Shown: positions 1 to 12,364 of the stretch, piece by piece
How positions within the stretch are numbered: the stretch's first letter is position 1
Layout of the letters: each line of letters starts with the position of its first letter
NCBI RefSeq assembly: GCF_000002425.4
Contig: NC_037255.1
Location: 5,060,128-5,124,127, forward strand
Direction: 5' to 3'
Source of the DNA: Physcomitrium patens
Taxonomy: Eukaryota; Streptophyta; Bryopsida; Funariales; Funariaceae
DNA: 64,000 bases
Program-made: the position numbers and the translations under genes
Notes under the pieces: generated by a model
Told to the model about the DNA's origin: nothing
Databases searched by the model: none
Seen by the model: only the letters and a program-made list of their open reading frames with translations

Positions 1-457
1 TTACTGAATTTCCTTGACCTGGAAACGACATCTACACAACTAAGACGTCCTACTATAGCATACAAGAACCCACTGTTCAGCGACTCTAAAAAATAAGAAA
101 GGAAAATCATCTTTGACTGTAGATTCTACAGTATATGTCATTCTGAACTGTGTCAGTTCTAAACAATACAAATCTGAAGAAGCATACGAAATAAAATAAG
201 AAAATTAATCCATCAGCACAAAAAAGGAATAATAACGGACAAGATGATACATATCGGATGAATAACATGAAATGAGGACTCAGGTATATGGACAGCTAAT
301 TAACTCGTCGCACCGAGAGTAAAGGCGCACACAAAGGAGAATTATGACACCCTTCCAAGCTTCTTGAATAATAGTTCCGTATGTGATGGCATACGAAAAC
401 GTATTCACCGAAGACTCACAGTTCCAAAAAGAAAAACCGCCAAAAATAATCCACCTG
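1..457. other. 3' flank of the glutaredoxin gene
   Basis: No open frame with recognisable similarity. The stretch lies directly downstream of the glutaredoxin stop codon on the minus strand, so it probably contains the 3' UTR and then intergenic sequence. Nothing else is supported. Confidence 0.5.
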
Positions 458-2859
458 TCAACTCCTGTTTGCACCAGCTGCCTGAAGCAAGGGCTCCAGC
501 TGGCCTTTAGAATGCAAGGCCACCGTGTCTGCAGCAAGTGATGTTTATTAGTGCCAGAAGTCTTCCCTAACAACAAAATCACGGCGCTTAATTCAACAGA
601 CGGAAGCGCCAAAAACATAAGCAACGACCATATCGGCAGGCTCCAAGCATCGACAACAAAAAAGGTCATAATTGCGCACACGGTACCAAATCAAAAAAGG
701 CTGCGAAGTACCAAAGGTATTACAAAAAAGATAACTAAAGCTCAAAAACCGAATAAAAAATTACCATCACAGCCACCAATATGTTTCCCACCTGCCAAGA
801 CACAGCGTTTATTAGGTGAGAATATTATATGAGGAGAAGCAACGATAAATCACCATAACCATCAACAAAATACATAAGGAATAACCATTCGCAAGCAATG
901 AAAGTACAGTCAGTGAAGTCACAGAAATTTTCTATCATAACTCTTATGATTATAATGGAACCTGGTGATAGAAGATAGCTCTAATCATTGCAAAATATTG
1001 TTATTTCTTCCTGGAAGAAAAACTTAACAGAACATTTCCAACGTAAACCAAAATTGCAAGGCAGAAGTCTTTTCCGACAATACTTGCTCTTATCTGAACG
1101 ACTAGTTGTGTCTCGAGCCTTTGGGAGTTTATTCAAATACTGAGCTCACGCTAAACGGCACTTCAAACCTAATGATACAATTTGAACTATGCAAGAAAAT
1201 GCATGAATGCTTCTGCAACTAATCTTGCGTCTTACCAATGAAAACGTTCGGAACAGTGTATTGCCCACTAACTCGCTCCAACGCATCTTGTAAACCAAGT
1301 TGCCCTGAAACAAACCACATTCGCATGGAAGATCCCTTATTTTATATTAGTTTAAATCTGATTGCAGGAACAATAAATATATGACCGAAGGGGCAACACT
1401 AGTAAACGCTTAAGTCACGCACAAGTATCTGAGAACTGCAAATAGGATTTTTAGGAGTTTGCAGCATAACGGAGTTGAAAATCAGAAACTCATGCGTCCA
1501 TGTGGAAGAGTCACGACATCTCTACACTGAAATTACACGCTAAGAAAACAACTAGTCGTTCAGATAAGAGCAAGTATTGTCGGATAAGTATTGCTCTTAT
1601 CTGAACTTATAAACTGCCTCTTTGATCAAATTTCTGTTAGTCGCTTACCGCCTGCATCAAGTTCAATTACTTCAAAATCGTAGCCCAGAGTGCTAAAAAG
1701 CTTCTTCACGCGCATGCAATACCTGTACTTGCGCGGGAGCATTAGCAACAGACCAGAAACCATAACCTTGCAAAAATACATAAAGATTCAACAGTATCCT
1801 GATTGGCAATGAGCACTGAACATTGGAAAGCAGATATTGCCAAATAAAATAACTAAAAAGGTCATAGGACAACATGCAATACAAGGTAAAATTAATAAAG
1901 AACTTGTGCTCATTTTTTACTCTCCACAACCAAAACGTTGATGACAGTAGAATTTACTAAAGTTTCAGAGATGCTTGAGAGACCATCTGAATTTGAAATC
2001 CTCATTATCGTGTGTAGCACAAAATTCTTCAGCCCGTCTCAAGTTCAAGGATTCCATTTTCATGTTCATATACAACTAATTTATAATGCATGCTGCTGAG
2101 AAAGATTCGAAACTCGCAACGACATCAATTGCAACAAGAGTTCGAGACAAGAATAGCGAGCTTAAAGTACTGGATGTTACTTAGAGAATTCACTCAAACT
2201 CAGAAGATGTTAACTCAGCTAGTTCACTCATATACTTCTCTGTACACATTTTTGCAGAACCAATCCCTTCCCCGGAAATGTAGAATAGAGTTGTAATATG
2301 AAAAAATATACCAGTGACTACTATCATTGGCTATGAAAATCAAAGAATCAAGTAAAAAATAGTTCACTCCCGCGTGCATTGAATTAGGTGGATAGAGCAT
2401 AGACAAGACGTACGGGCAATAAGTTTTGGAATATACGACCACAGGTTCAGAGGAATTCTTCTTCTTGATCCATAATTCCAGGTCGCTCCCCGAACCTGCT
2501 GCCATGCCCCTCGCAGCTCCACACACCTGCCGATTAATTTCAGGCCGAGCCGATCCTTGCGAAAATGACAGACCTAATTGTAAAGGCCCCGAAGTCCGAG
2601 AAAGAGCAGAATTCAGATACGCCGGCGAATCAGAGGGGCTATAGAGACCCGATGGAGCGAAACTCTGCAATTTCGACATTCTCTGCCGAGACAAACAACA
2701 ATTGGCCGACAGAAGAAACCGCAAGTGAAGCGGCCGAAGCTGCGCTCTCTGAACGCTGCCATCAAGGGAGTGAGACGCAACAGACGGAACAAGCAACGAC
2801 GCGAGAGCCGCCGAGGTCGATACCCCCGCCGCTACTCCAATGCCTGCAGCTCTAGCCAT
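458..2859 (-). CDS. CPYC-type (class I) glutaredoxin, probably organelle-targeted
   Basis: A glutathione-dependent thiol-disulfide oxidoreductase. Five exons on the minus strand fit in phase: 2414-2859, 1649-1722, 1236-1304, 765-791 and 458-528, giving 228 aa. All introns are GT-AG; the first donor is GTACGT and splits the Pro codon of the active site. Visible motifs are the active site YSKTYCPYC (Cys148 and Cys151), the cis-Pro loop QYTVPNVFIG, and the glutathione-binding GGKHIGGCDD. Exon 4 is a 27-nt microexon carrying most of the GGKHIGGCD loop. The start is the ATG at 2859; the frame stays open upstream only to a GTG at 2868. The N-terminal ~115 residues are Ser/Ala/Arg/Leu-rich and poor in acidic residues, as in a plastid or mitochondrial transit peptide, longer than in most glutaredoxins. 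The fold resembles the plant GrxC5/S12 group. Function is confident; compartment is inferred. Confidence 0.93.
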
Positions 2860-3230
2860 AATCCCCACTTAGCACCAGGCCACGACGCAGCCACAATCCA
2901 GCACACGGCCCAGGATCAACACCACCTGCACCTAAACCCGAAAACCACCTCCGCAAAGACGATAAGAGGAGCACCAGGCGGGCATCAGCTAACTGTAGAA
3001 AACCATCAGCCATCGGAGAAAGGCAGAAGTGTGGGGGGTGACGCTTAAGGGCGACGTCGAATGGTTCTGGGCCACGTCAGCTCATCCCCCCCCCCCGTGG
3101 GACGGACAGACGGTGGCTTCGCTGGACGACGACGATCATCAACTCCTTCAACCGGGAACCCCAATCACGCCTCACAGGGAGGGCGAGGCCAGGGCAGGGC
3201 AGGGCAGCACGTGCCCCCATTCCGTCCACC
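2860..3230 (-). promoter_or_regulatory. Putative promoter of the glutaredoxin gene with ACGT-core elements
   Basis: Directly upstream of the glutaredoxin ATG (minus strand). It is GC-richer than the flanking intergenic DNA and contains three ACGT-core sites: GACGTC (3053-3058), TGACGTGG on the minus strand (3072-3079) and a perfect G-box CACGTG (3208-3213). In plants such cores bind bZIP/bHLH factors. The sites are seen; their use is an inference. Confidence 0.35.
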
Positions 3231-3388
3231 CTTGCCTGAACGCCTGCCTTCCAAGATGGTATTATTCCGTTCCACCCCCTTGCAGGTGCCCCCTCCCTTC
3301 CAAGATGATATTATCCCCCCACCCTCATCTCCATCCACATCATCAACACCCTCATTCGTGTGCCGTTTTCATCGCTGTTTCCGACCTA

Positions 3389-3390
<2 letters not shown>

Positions 3391-3420
<30 letters not shown>

Positions 3421-3424
3421 TCTT
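3391..3424. repeat. (CT)n microsatellite
   Basis: An almost uninterrupted CT run about 530 bp upstream of the glutaredoxin start; on the gene's strand it is a GA-repeat. Such tracts are common in plant promoters or 5' UTRs. It also generates spurious Ser/Leu-repeat reading frames. Confidence 0.9.
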
Positions 3425-3781
3425 TCTACTTCTTGATGGTCTGCCTTCCATAGCTTCCTGTTGCAAGCTTCGTGCTCTCTTTTCCCTACTTTTTATTTTC
3501 ACATCGATACACAAAAATTCACGGATTCCTACATTTTATCAAAATAAATTCCAACCTGTAATATCAATTTTTATTACCCTTACTTAATCTAATTACAATC
3601 ATATAACTTCTCACAAAATATTTCATATTCTATATTCACAATTTATATTCCATATAAATAAAATATTCCATATTCACAATTTTTAAATATACTTAAATTT
3701 AATCAATATACCCACAAATCTTTGAATATTGATATATTAATAAATTAAAAAAAATTGACATCAAATGCTTATGTGTATACA

Positions 3782-3786
<5 letters not shown>

Positions 3787-3814
<28 letters not shown>
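3787..3814. repeat. (TA)n microsatellite
   Basis: A pure AT dinucleotide run in intergenic DNA. Confidence 0.9.
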
Positions 3815-4081
3815 CAAGGCTAGATTTTAGAAATCGAAAGTATTCTATTTATAAAAAAAATAAATTTAAAATTTAAAACTGAAGATAATAATTTTAATTT
3901 AAGTATTAATATGCAGAAAATAAATTCTGAATTGTATTTTTCAAATAAAATTTTTAAGCAAAAGAGAATGATCACCTTTCATTGTAGCTACCGATTTATT
4001 CAAATTACCACTTCTTTGAATTATATCATTAATCTGTAGTTTTTCAATTTGTTTTTTTAATATATTAAAATGTATATATTA

Positions 4082-4084
<3 letters not shown>

Positions 4085-4115
<31 letters not shown>
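4085..4115. repeat. (TA)n microsatellite
   Basis: A second pure AT dinucleotide run, about 270 bp from the previous one. Confidence 0.9.
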
Positions 4116-4119
<4 letters not shown>

Positions 4120-5381
4120 CATAAATATTATTGTGATTATTTCAACCATAATATATTTTTACACCTTCTTTTTTCGTATATTTTTATGCATTCAATTATA
4201 TATTTTTTTATTGCCATTCACGAATTGGAATATTTCATAAATAGCAGAACAATTGTCTAATTTTTTTTTTGTTGATTTTTCTTTTTAAAGCATTTACCCA
4301 AAGTCACGGAATCTATTCTTTTCTGTGAAAAATGTTAATGAAAGTGTAATACTTGTGGCGACAGTGTTGCATTACTTTAAATCCAAAACTACTTTTAGAA
4401 AAGTTTAATTTTAGAATAAATTTCGTAAGTTGAATTTATTACCACTGAAACTTGCATACTAGAAATTATCTTTTATATGTGATAAATACATATATTTTTC
4501 AATGATATATAAATGTTCTTGTGTTAAAGTATCTTGTCCAACTAAACTAACCATCTTTGTAATTCTACAGATAAATAATTTAGATGTTGATTTTTAAGAT
4601 GTATAAAATTAATCTAATATCAACATCAACTTTTTCATTTTTGGTTGTATTTAGAGTGCGGCACCTTGAATTTCGGTTAACAGATAAGCTGTTTTGAGAG
4701 AATAACCACTAACTTAACTATGTTAAATTGTCTACGAATGTTAACATGAATTTAAATTATTTGGTTCACATATGTCATCATAGGCTTTTTCAAAATTACC
4801 CTCCCTTTAACTCAAGGTTGAAGTAATATTGCATCAATCTCACTCTCTCTAATGCTAATGAAATCTGAAATTGAAATCGAATTTACCCACATTAAATTTC
4901 TCATTCAAAATCTGGATACTTTCCTAATATACATACAACAGTCTCCAAGAATTAAATATATCAAAAATTGAGGACAACATCAGAAAGTTATATCTGCAGG
5001 TAATCAGAAAAAGCTTGAAAGGCACAATGACAGAGTTGTGAGGCAGGAGGGAGGGGATATTCCTCGGCATGGGATGGGCCTTGGTATGGCTCAATTATGC
5101 AGCGACACTCGTTGCTGGACGTGCACTTGTTTCTCGTGAAGTAGCCTTGATTCCATAGCAAGACTTCATTGTTTCATGATACTCTCTCAAAGAATATCTT
5201 GTAGCCTTGTTAAATGTAGCATAACAATACATGATGGCACATTCCATATCAACTTTACAAACCTGCTCAGAATCAATCAACCTCGCTAATAGATACATCC
5301 ACTACACATTTAAAATAATTCTTACAAAGCAATGGACATGTAGACATTTCACGATCATAAGCTTCCTCGCCTATCTCAAAA

Positions 5382-8300
5382 TCAGTCATGTAAAACTGGA
5401 TCCCGAGAGTATGATGGTATTTCTTTGTACAGCCAGTCATAGAAACTTTGAGGATGTGCAGCGCCAGTTGCCTGAGTTTTCGCAGATACAATCTGTGCAC
5501 GTGGTATACGTCGATGCTCGTATGCTTTTAACGCAGAGCTGTTCAAAAACAAATGAAAACGAGGTATTATAACGATGTAGTTTGTTGCTTTTCAAGTACT
5601 CTGCTTCACATCCATAGAAAAATTCAGCACCTTTCCCATATAGGAGATAAATCTACCATCCTCGAGGAGACACTTGGAAATTTCGATAAATTGGAATCGT
5701 CACAACACATTAAAGAATGGGACCAAATATAAAAGAAATAACAGAGCGAATCAGCTTATTCATGCAACATGTTTATCACAGCTATGTGAAGAAGAGACCT
5801 CAAATCTGAAGCTGATGAAAGTTGAATAGCGAGTTCCAAACCATCCTCAAACGCCAGATTGGCCCCTTGTCCCAAAGCCGGCGTTACAGCATGTGCAGCG
5901 TCTGCAAAAATATTGTTTGTTTACAAGCTAAAAAATTTACCATAATTCCCAGAGAAGCTCTAACTCGGCACTTGATATTGTCTAAGCCATCAGGACGACG
6001 GCTGGATAGTTTCTGTAACGATGCATGCTGCTCTAGGTAGCTGGTACGATCGTTTTGTTAATAATGCCTACCTCGTAAAGGTGACTTATTTGTTGCTTTA
6101 TAAGACTAGACTTCTGTCGTTTATGAGTTGAATGTTCAGAAATCGGTGCTTAAGGTGAAGCATCTAAGAAAATATTCAATCCGACGAACAGGACCGGTAC
6201 GTTTCATTACCACTACAATGCTGATATAAAACAATGAAGTCAAGTCAACTTCCTTATACGTACCTCCAAGGACAGCAACTCGGCCGAAAGTCCATTTCGT
6301 CAGCACAGGAAGATCCAATACCCTTCGCTCCAGAATCAACTCAGGATCTGTCGCCTACAGTATTTGATAATTTATTTGATTAACTTCATCTACATTCTAA
6401 CAACAAGGAACAATTCAAGGAAGATTGCAACAAAGCTATTCAACAACATTTTATGGTAATGGTAGGATGCTGTCAGATACTCTTCAGGGGGAATATAACG
6501 AATTGAAGACGACCACATGTGATACTGAAAAGTACAGAAGCAAGAAGTCCAACCTCTAATATATGAAGAGCAAGATCCCAGCCCTGGAATTCTTGTCTCA
6601 ATCTTTGTTTTGCCTCTTCTAAGGTTTTTGATCTCACTTGGGCTCGTCCATCTGTAGCCTCATCAGTCAAGCTATATGCCCAATAGAGTTTATCACCAAC
6701 ACCATTGACGACAAAAATTGTCCTTCCATTCTGAGCTGCAGTAGTTGTGCCCACTCTTAAGGCCTACATATACAGTTACAACTTAACATCAGCACGATGA
6801 GAACACTTTCCTAAAGAAATTGACCACAATCTCAATAGACTATCTCTTGTGAATAGTAAAAAAGAGGAACTAAAATTCCAATTCAAGAAACTCGACTCAA
6901 TCCAGTATACAATGTAAAACATACCAATACACCATATCCAATCATTGAAACTTTAAGAAACGTAGTATGTGACGACTATACCATAGGAGGGACATGCCAG
7001 AATGTCACTTTCGATGTATAAGAACTAAACATATGATGCCTCTTCTATTCATTAATTAAGCAAGTGGAATGAGAAGCTTACCGGGTGATTACACAATTTT
7101 GCATCAATCACAGCGCGCCACATCGTACGTCCGTTATCGCGAGGAGTCATATCACCAAAGGTTTTTGAACGAATAACTGATCGTATACCATCGGCACCGA
7201 TCACTAGTGGAGCCTTTTTATACAATACAAATTACGCTATATCATTAAATGCTCAAATTTCACCAAAAAGGTACAGAAATTTGGCAAAGACATAAGCAAT
7301 CTAAATCCATGATAAAAACGAATTATTACAAAAGGTTTAACATTTCCTTGACATTGGGAAACTTCAGAAATAATATTTAACACAAAGCGATAGACTGATA
7401 AACAAAACGGTGACCAGGAAGCTTAGCCTGTCTACAAGAATAGAAGTAGGTACGGCCAAAGAACCCACGTCAACTGGAACTGGAACTGAAGTCAATATAA
7501 AATCAGTAGCCACCAAGTGCTGCATACCTTGACTAAAACTGTTTTATCGTCTTTCTTGAAGTGAACCGTGGCCCCTTCGTCATCCTGCGTGAGTCATGAA
7601 GTTGGCAGATTACAAACAATGAGATGAATTTTAGAAATGATGGAAGGTGTTGCGACTACGTAAACTGATAATTTTTGTGCTTTTCGTATACAGATGACAA
7701 ACAAGAAATTGTGATAAGAGCCTAAAACCTGAGTCACGTCCTGACATTCATGGCCGAAGTGCTTGCACTCATCGGGTAAAGCATCTGACAGAATACCAAG
7801 GGCATGGCGCCAAAGAACGGAAACCACAGGCTGCCCGTATGTCTTTTCCATACGTTCACTGAGCTCCCACGATCCCAGTAGATCCCCAGTAAATGGGTTT
7901 ATCATCATGGCTGGGGCGTCTAACCGACCAGCTTCGCGAATCTAGATTATGTGAGACAGCTCACAAAATCAGAACATAAAATTCCTCTATACTGAGCAAT
8001 TTCGATGAAACTGGAGGTTGGAGTTTATTACGATTGGCCCAAACAAAAAGGTACATGCAGCTGCTATCACATTCAACAAATGATGGGCGAAATAGTTTTC
8101 GTGTTGCAAAACCAGGTATGAAGGAACACCACCTTCTGTACAACGTTTGGATCTCCTTGGTTAAGACACTTGCACCCATTAGGAAACAAGGAGATCAGCG
8201 TTCCCTCACCGCCAGTAAGTCTGCCCCCTCTTTCGTACACCTGACATACCACAACATGCGTCGAAATTGCACTTAATTTTGTTGGATGAACTTGTTCGAC

Positions 8301-8540
8301 TGCTTTGAGCATCACTCTATATTGGTAGATAGTGTTGAAACAACGGAATGAACTTACCTGGGCATCAATTCCAACATTACGGAGCTGGATGGCAGCAGAG
8401 AGACCGCCGAGGCCGCCACCGACGATCACAACTTTATCAACAAGGGGTTTGGAGGGGAAAGGGGGAGTCATGGCGCAGGAGACAGGAGAGAAGCGATGGA
8501 ACTGGCGAGGAGGGTAGAGGAGATTGAGGGCAGGGTTCAT
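5382..8540 (-). CDS. FAD-dependent monooxygenase (zeaxanthin epoxidase / salicylate hydroxylase-like fold)
   Basis: Predicted class A flavoprotein monooxygenase using FAD and NAD(P)H; the substrate is not identifiable. Nine minus-strand exons fit in phase: 8358-8540, 8133-8240, 7729-7941, 7528-7584, 7082-7213, 6554-6763, 6264-6354, 5799-5901 and 5382-5538. Together they give 417 aa, the usual length for the family. Key motifs are the Rossmann dinucleotide motif VVIVGGGLGGLSAAIQL (about residues 37-53), the DG motif LVIGADGIRSVIR (about 190-202), and the GD motif DAAHAVTPALGQGANLAFED (332-351), whose Asp contacts the FAD ribityl/pyrophosphate. All splice sites are GT-AG. About 35 residues precede the FAD motif, with many Pro/Ser/Arg and few acidic residues, possibly a targeting extension. 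The start is the ATG at 8540. The gene is head-to-head with the methyltransferase at 9145. Fold and cofactor are confident; the reaction is not assigned. Confidence 0.92.
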
Positions 8541-9144
8541 CGCAAGGAAAAATTAAATATTGACATGTAAACAAGGAAGAGAATGAGCACTAGAGATGGA
8601 GAACACGGGATTTCAAGAGATGGCAAGCGGTTGATTTCCTTCAAGCGCACTGCATTGTAAGCGTGGGGGATAGCTTGTATGGTGGTATTGCGTGCGAGAG
8701 GAAGATACGATCATCGGCTACAACATGGGAGACGCAGACGAGGCGGGATCCCGTCCCTCCATCGTCACTATGACTGTCGTTTTCGTCACACTAGAATAGG
8801 CCACGCACTAAAATTAGACTTTCTGACCGAACTGAATCATGGGTGGTAACAACGAGTTACGACAGTATAGTGGTAGATGTCCAGCGTGGCATTCCACTAT
8901 CTTCTTCTTCGTTGGAGTGGACGGGATTGCAGCTTCGACCGCGTCCTTCTCCTCGGCGACGCTTGTGTCGTGTGTCGTGGATTGTTTGTTATTGATATGC
9001 ATTGCTGTTCTTGAATTTCCATTATGCGCAGTGGTGCTCTGTATTTTAATTACATAATTGCCCCAGCATTCTATTCCTTCCTCCACTCCAGCGCTCGCAT
9101 GCCTTAACAGAGCTGTCTACTGTTGCAGTTGTTCACTTGTGGCT
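8541..9144. promoter_or_regulatory. Shared divergent promoter region (monooxygenase / methyltransferase)
   Basis: 604 bp separate the two ATGs of a head-to-head gene pair. The open frames inside it have no recognisable domain and appear fortuitous. The spacing is short enough for a bidirectional promoter and two 5' UTRs. No TATA box or transcription start can be fixed from the sequence alone. Confidence 0.45.
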
Positions 9145-11863
9145 ATGGAGGGGTTAGCGCGCCCTTTCTTCTCATTTCTCTCCTCTACTACCGCCGTACA
9201 ATCTATCCGCACCGCTTCTGTGCGAGTGCGTGCGCTCCCATCTCCTCTTCCCCCTCCTCTGCAGTCTAATGTTGAAGGAGACCTGGACCGTCCTCGATAT
9301 ACCGGCAATGACCCTCTCTCACGCTTCGTCAGCTCGCTCATAGCCATTAAGCCCCTGTTTGATGTCATGAAGCTTGTTGCCCGCCAGGTCTTCATCAGGT
9401 TCTTTCTCCTCCCGTCTTTTCCAATTCACTGTGTCTTAGTTGTCGGGAAAAACGTGTATATTTTTTCTAGTCCGCTGGAGGTAGGGGTTATCGGAGCTCG
9501 TGGCAATGCAGGACTGCCGAGAAAAATGGCGTCGACTGGAGGGGGATGGCGAACGAAATTCTGGCGTCAGATGTTTATGTGGAGAAGGAGTTGCTTGAGA
9601 ACAAGTCCCTGGTGTATCCTGATTGTAAGTTTAGTGTCAGTTCTCTATATCATTAATTTCCGCCTCTGGCCTGAGGTCAGATTTATTTATTTATTTTACT
9701 TTAAATCATAAATAGCGAAATCTTTATACTGGAAGTTGATTCCACATGGATGACCTTCTAGAGAAACAATTTTTACAAAGAAGGTTTCCTGCATCTCAGA
9801 TTATTTAAAGGAGTTTCATGCTTATGAGGAGGGCAATCTATCGTGGGAGGTAGGGCCGTGATACCTTCTTTTTGCGGGATACAATTCTTGCATACTCTTA
9901 TGACTTTTGATAATTTATGTAGAACCCGCAGAAGCTATGTTTCTAAATTTGGGAGGTGCAGGCAACCGATGGTCATTAGCATGTAGAATGTAAATGATGA
10001 TGAAAGTGATGTTTTGCCTTCAGGCTGCCAGCGAGGTTGCACCGGCAACACTGAGCATGATGCTCCGTACTACTCCTACTGCTAAATCTGCGGCCGAGGC
10101 TACTCAAGTACTGCGCAGCGCCTGGTTGCAGGTGCGGTATTTAGAAATTTTCGGACTTGTACTCAATGCACTTTTACCAAATGCAATAATAAAATCATAG
10201 AATCAAATTTTGGTGCCTTTATCTGAAAGTTTTATTAATAAGGACATTATGTTTGCGAAATGTGGCTTTCCAGGTAACCTACATATTTAAAGTCCGAAAT
10301 GTCGAAATCGGTATTCGTGAGGACATTTAATGCTAATGTCTGGTGTTTGAGAGTATTTGAGAGCTGTTAAAGTAAACGTCTGATTTATTTTGAATGCTTT
10401 TGCGTAGTATTTGTAAAACAGTTTTTACAAAGTTCTTGAGAATGTATTGTGCAGGCAATCAGCAGTCATCATCAGATGTATTCCGGTGGGCAAGGAGTCT
10501 CTTCAGTTCTTGATATCGGCTGCTCTATTGGCGACAGTACACGGGAACTGGCTGACTGGTTTCCTGATGCTCATGTCACAGTGAGTACCTATAGGGATGC
10601 CTGTAGTGATTTGTGAGCACAGCATTCACTTGAGGGAAATTTACTTACGATTTTCAACTATATTGGTGCTGTCAATGTGAACTTTCTGGTGTAGGAATGT
10701 ATACCCATAACCCTCCTAGTCAAAATTGGCACAATTCTTTGGCTTCAGGGTCTAGATTTGTCGCCCTACTTTTTAGCTGTGGCTCAATACATGGAGAAAC
10801 AGAGGATCTCCAGCGGGCTTGGAAGACGCAGACCAATAAGTTGGGTACATGCAAATGGAGAGTGCACGGGCTTGCCAAGTTCATCTTTTGATGTGGTTTC
10901 GCTTGCCTTCGTGGTAATCTTTTATGCGCATCTATTTGTACTTGTGTTATGTTGTCTTGTCATTTCGTCGATGGGGTATTTCCAAAACATTGTTTACTGT
11001 ACTCAGCGTAGATATTTATGCTTGTGAAGTTAGGTCTTGTAAGAAGTGAAATAATTTGTTGATACTGGAATTTAGGATAATTGGATGTAAGGTGCAATGT
11101 TAATTCATGTAAGCCATATGATCAATAGTTCAGACGGGTGCTGAATCCCTCACCTTATTCATTCAGTGTTTGTGGTTGATATGAAAATAGATTCATGAAT
11201 GTCCTCAACATGCTATTAGAGGTTTACTGAAGGAGGCTCTCAGATTATTGAAACCCGGAGGAACCGTGTCGCTAACTGACAACTCGGTATGACAAAATCT
11301 TCAATCTTTGATACAATTTTAGCTATTTCCCATTAGTAAACTGCTCTTTTTACAATGTAAGAATCTTTTGGTTGTTTGTATTGACATTTCCAATTTTTCT
11401 TGGTTGATGTGCGATCACTTCAGCCCAAATCGAAGGTCCTTCAGGTGTGTATATCCTTTCCAATGTGGCACTTAAAGTTGTTTGACCGATTTCAAGTGTT
11501 GGAAGGATCCCGTATCACTCATACTGTATCTGCTAGTATTCTGAAGCTTCAAGCAAATTGAATTTGGTTAAAATCCAAGTTTGACTGCATAAGATCCTCT
11601 GTCTGTTGATTGTGGCGACAATGGACCTTCTGATTCTTTGTGAGGTTTAAACGGTTGAATTTTGATGTCTCGTGTCTTGTTTTGAAATTGGTGTACAGAA
11701 TTTGCCACCTGCAATATTTACTCTAATGAAGTCTACGGAGCCCTGGATGGATGAGTACTTCACTTTTGACTTGGAAGGTGAAATGGAGAAGATTGGGTTC
11801 ATGAATGTCAATTCAATTATGACAAATCCACGACACCGTACTGTCACAGGCACTGCTCCTTAG
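9145..11863 (+). CDS. SAM-dependent methyltransferase (UbiE/class I fold), plant family, probably organelle-targeted
   Basis: Nine exons in consistent phase: 9145-9398, 9512-9624, 9800-9849, 10024-10131, 10455-10580, 10749-10913, 11191-11286, 11424-11444 and 11699-11863. Together they give 365 aa. SAM-binding motif I is VLDIGCSIGDSTRELADW (about residues 193-210); the post-I acidic loop region is GLDLSPYFLAVAQYM. A later motif is RLLKPGGTVSLTDNS, the usual strand after the catalytic core. Upstream lies FHAYEEGNLSWE, a conserved block of a plant methyltransferase family whose substrate I do not know. The C-terminus contains STEPWMDEYF and TNPRHRTVT. Exon 8 is only 21 nt. The start is the first ATG, at 9145; the frame extends to a TTG at 9058 but without an ATG. 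The first ~45 residues are Ser/Arg/Pro-rich and transit-peptide-like. It shares an upstream region with the monooxygenase. Confidence 0.92.
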
Positions 11864-12364
11864 GAATGCCGGCAGATGGCTTAGAAGATTTTAGTATATG
11901 AATTGTTAAAGGGCATTTTGGAGAATCCATGGCCACTTTTTTACTAGATCGAAGTTCCAAGCTCCAAGAGCAAGATGAATTAAGTTCTTTTTGATATCAG
12001 TTGTAACATTTGCACTCAAATTTTGATAGCTAATGGTAATAGACATAGTAATCCGATCTAAAGGTCCTTGATTTGTTTTAATAATGACTGTAAAACTTAC
12101 TTCGATCAAAAGCTTGTTTCCAATTGGATTTATCACACTTTTGTGAATGAAGGTGAGTAAATTTTAAAAAAGTATGGATATTATCAAAAAAAAATCATAC
12201 CAAATATTTTTAAAAAATCAAACATATTTTAGAATTTTAAAAATTGTTGGAAATTTTCAAATACAAATTTGAATACAAATTATTCTTAAACTACCTCATC
12301 TAAAGTCCAAAGTCATAGGAGTTTAAGAAATTAGTTGTAATTCAATTTTCATTCTTACAAAAAA
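11864..12364. other. Gene-to-repeat transition, no feature recognised
   Basis: 3' flank of the methyltransferase gene. Base composition falls to strongly AT-rich within about 300 bp, and the first retroelement remnants follow at about 12.37 kb. No gene is supported. Confidence 0.5.

Larger units (their letters stand above)
3425..5381. other. AT-rich intergenic DNA between the glutaredoxin and monooxygenase genes
   Basis: No supported gene. The stretch is strongly AT-rich with two TA microsatellites, which are listed separately. The last few hundred bases, about 5095-5381, probably include the 3' UTR of the monooxygenase gene. The short frames here have no recognisable domain. Confidence 0.6.

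Noticed and set aside
2090-3048. Plus-strand frames over the glutaredoxin exon 1
   Set aside because: Antisense shadows of a well-supported minus-strand exon.
3029-3453. Overlapping Pro/Ser/Leu-rich frames on the plus strand
   Set aside because: Produced by the C-run and CT microsatellite upstream of the minus-strand glutaredoxin; no domain.
5095-5298. Minus-strand 67-codon frame after the monooxygenase stop
   Set aside because: No similarity to the monooxygenase C-terminus and no need for another exon: the protein already ends at a normal length at 5382. Probably 3' UTR.
9058-9144. Upstream extension of the methyltransferase frame
   Set aside because: The extension begins with TTG, not ATG; the first ATG is 9145.
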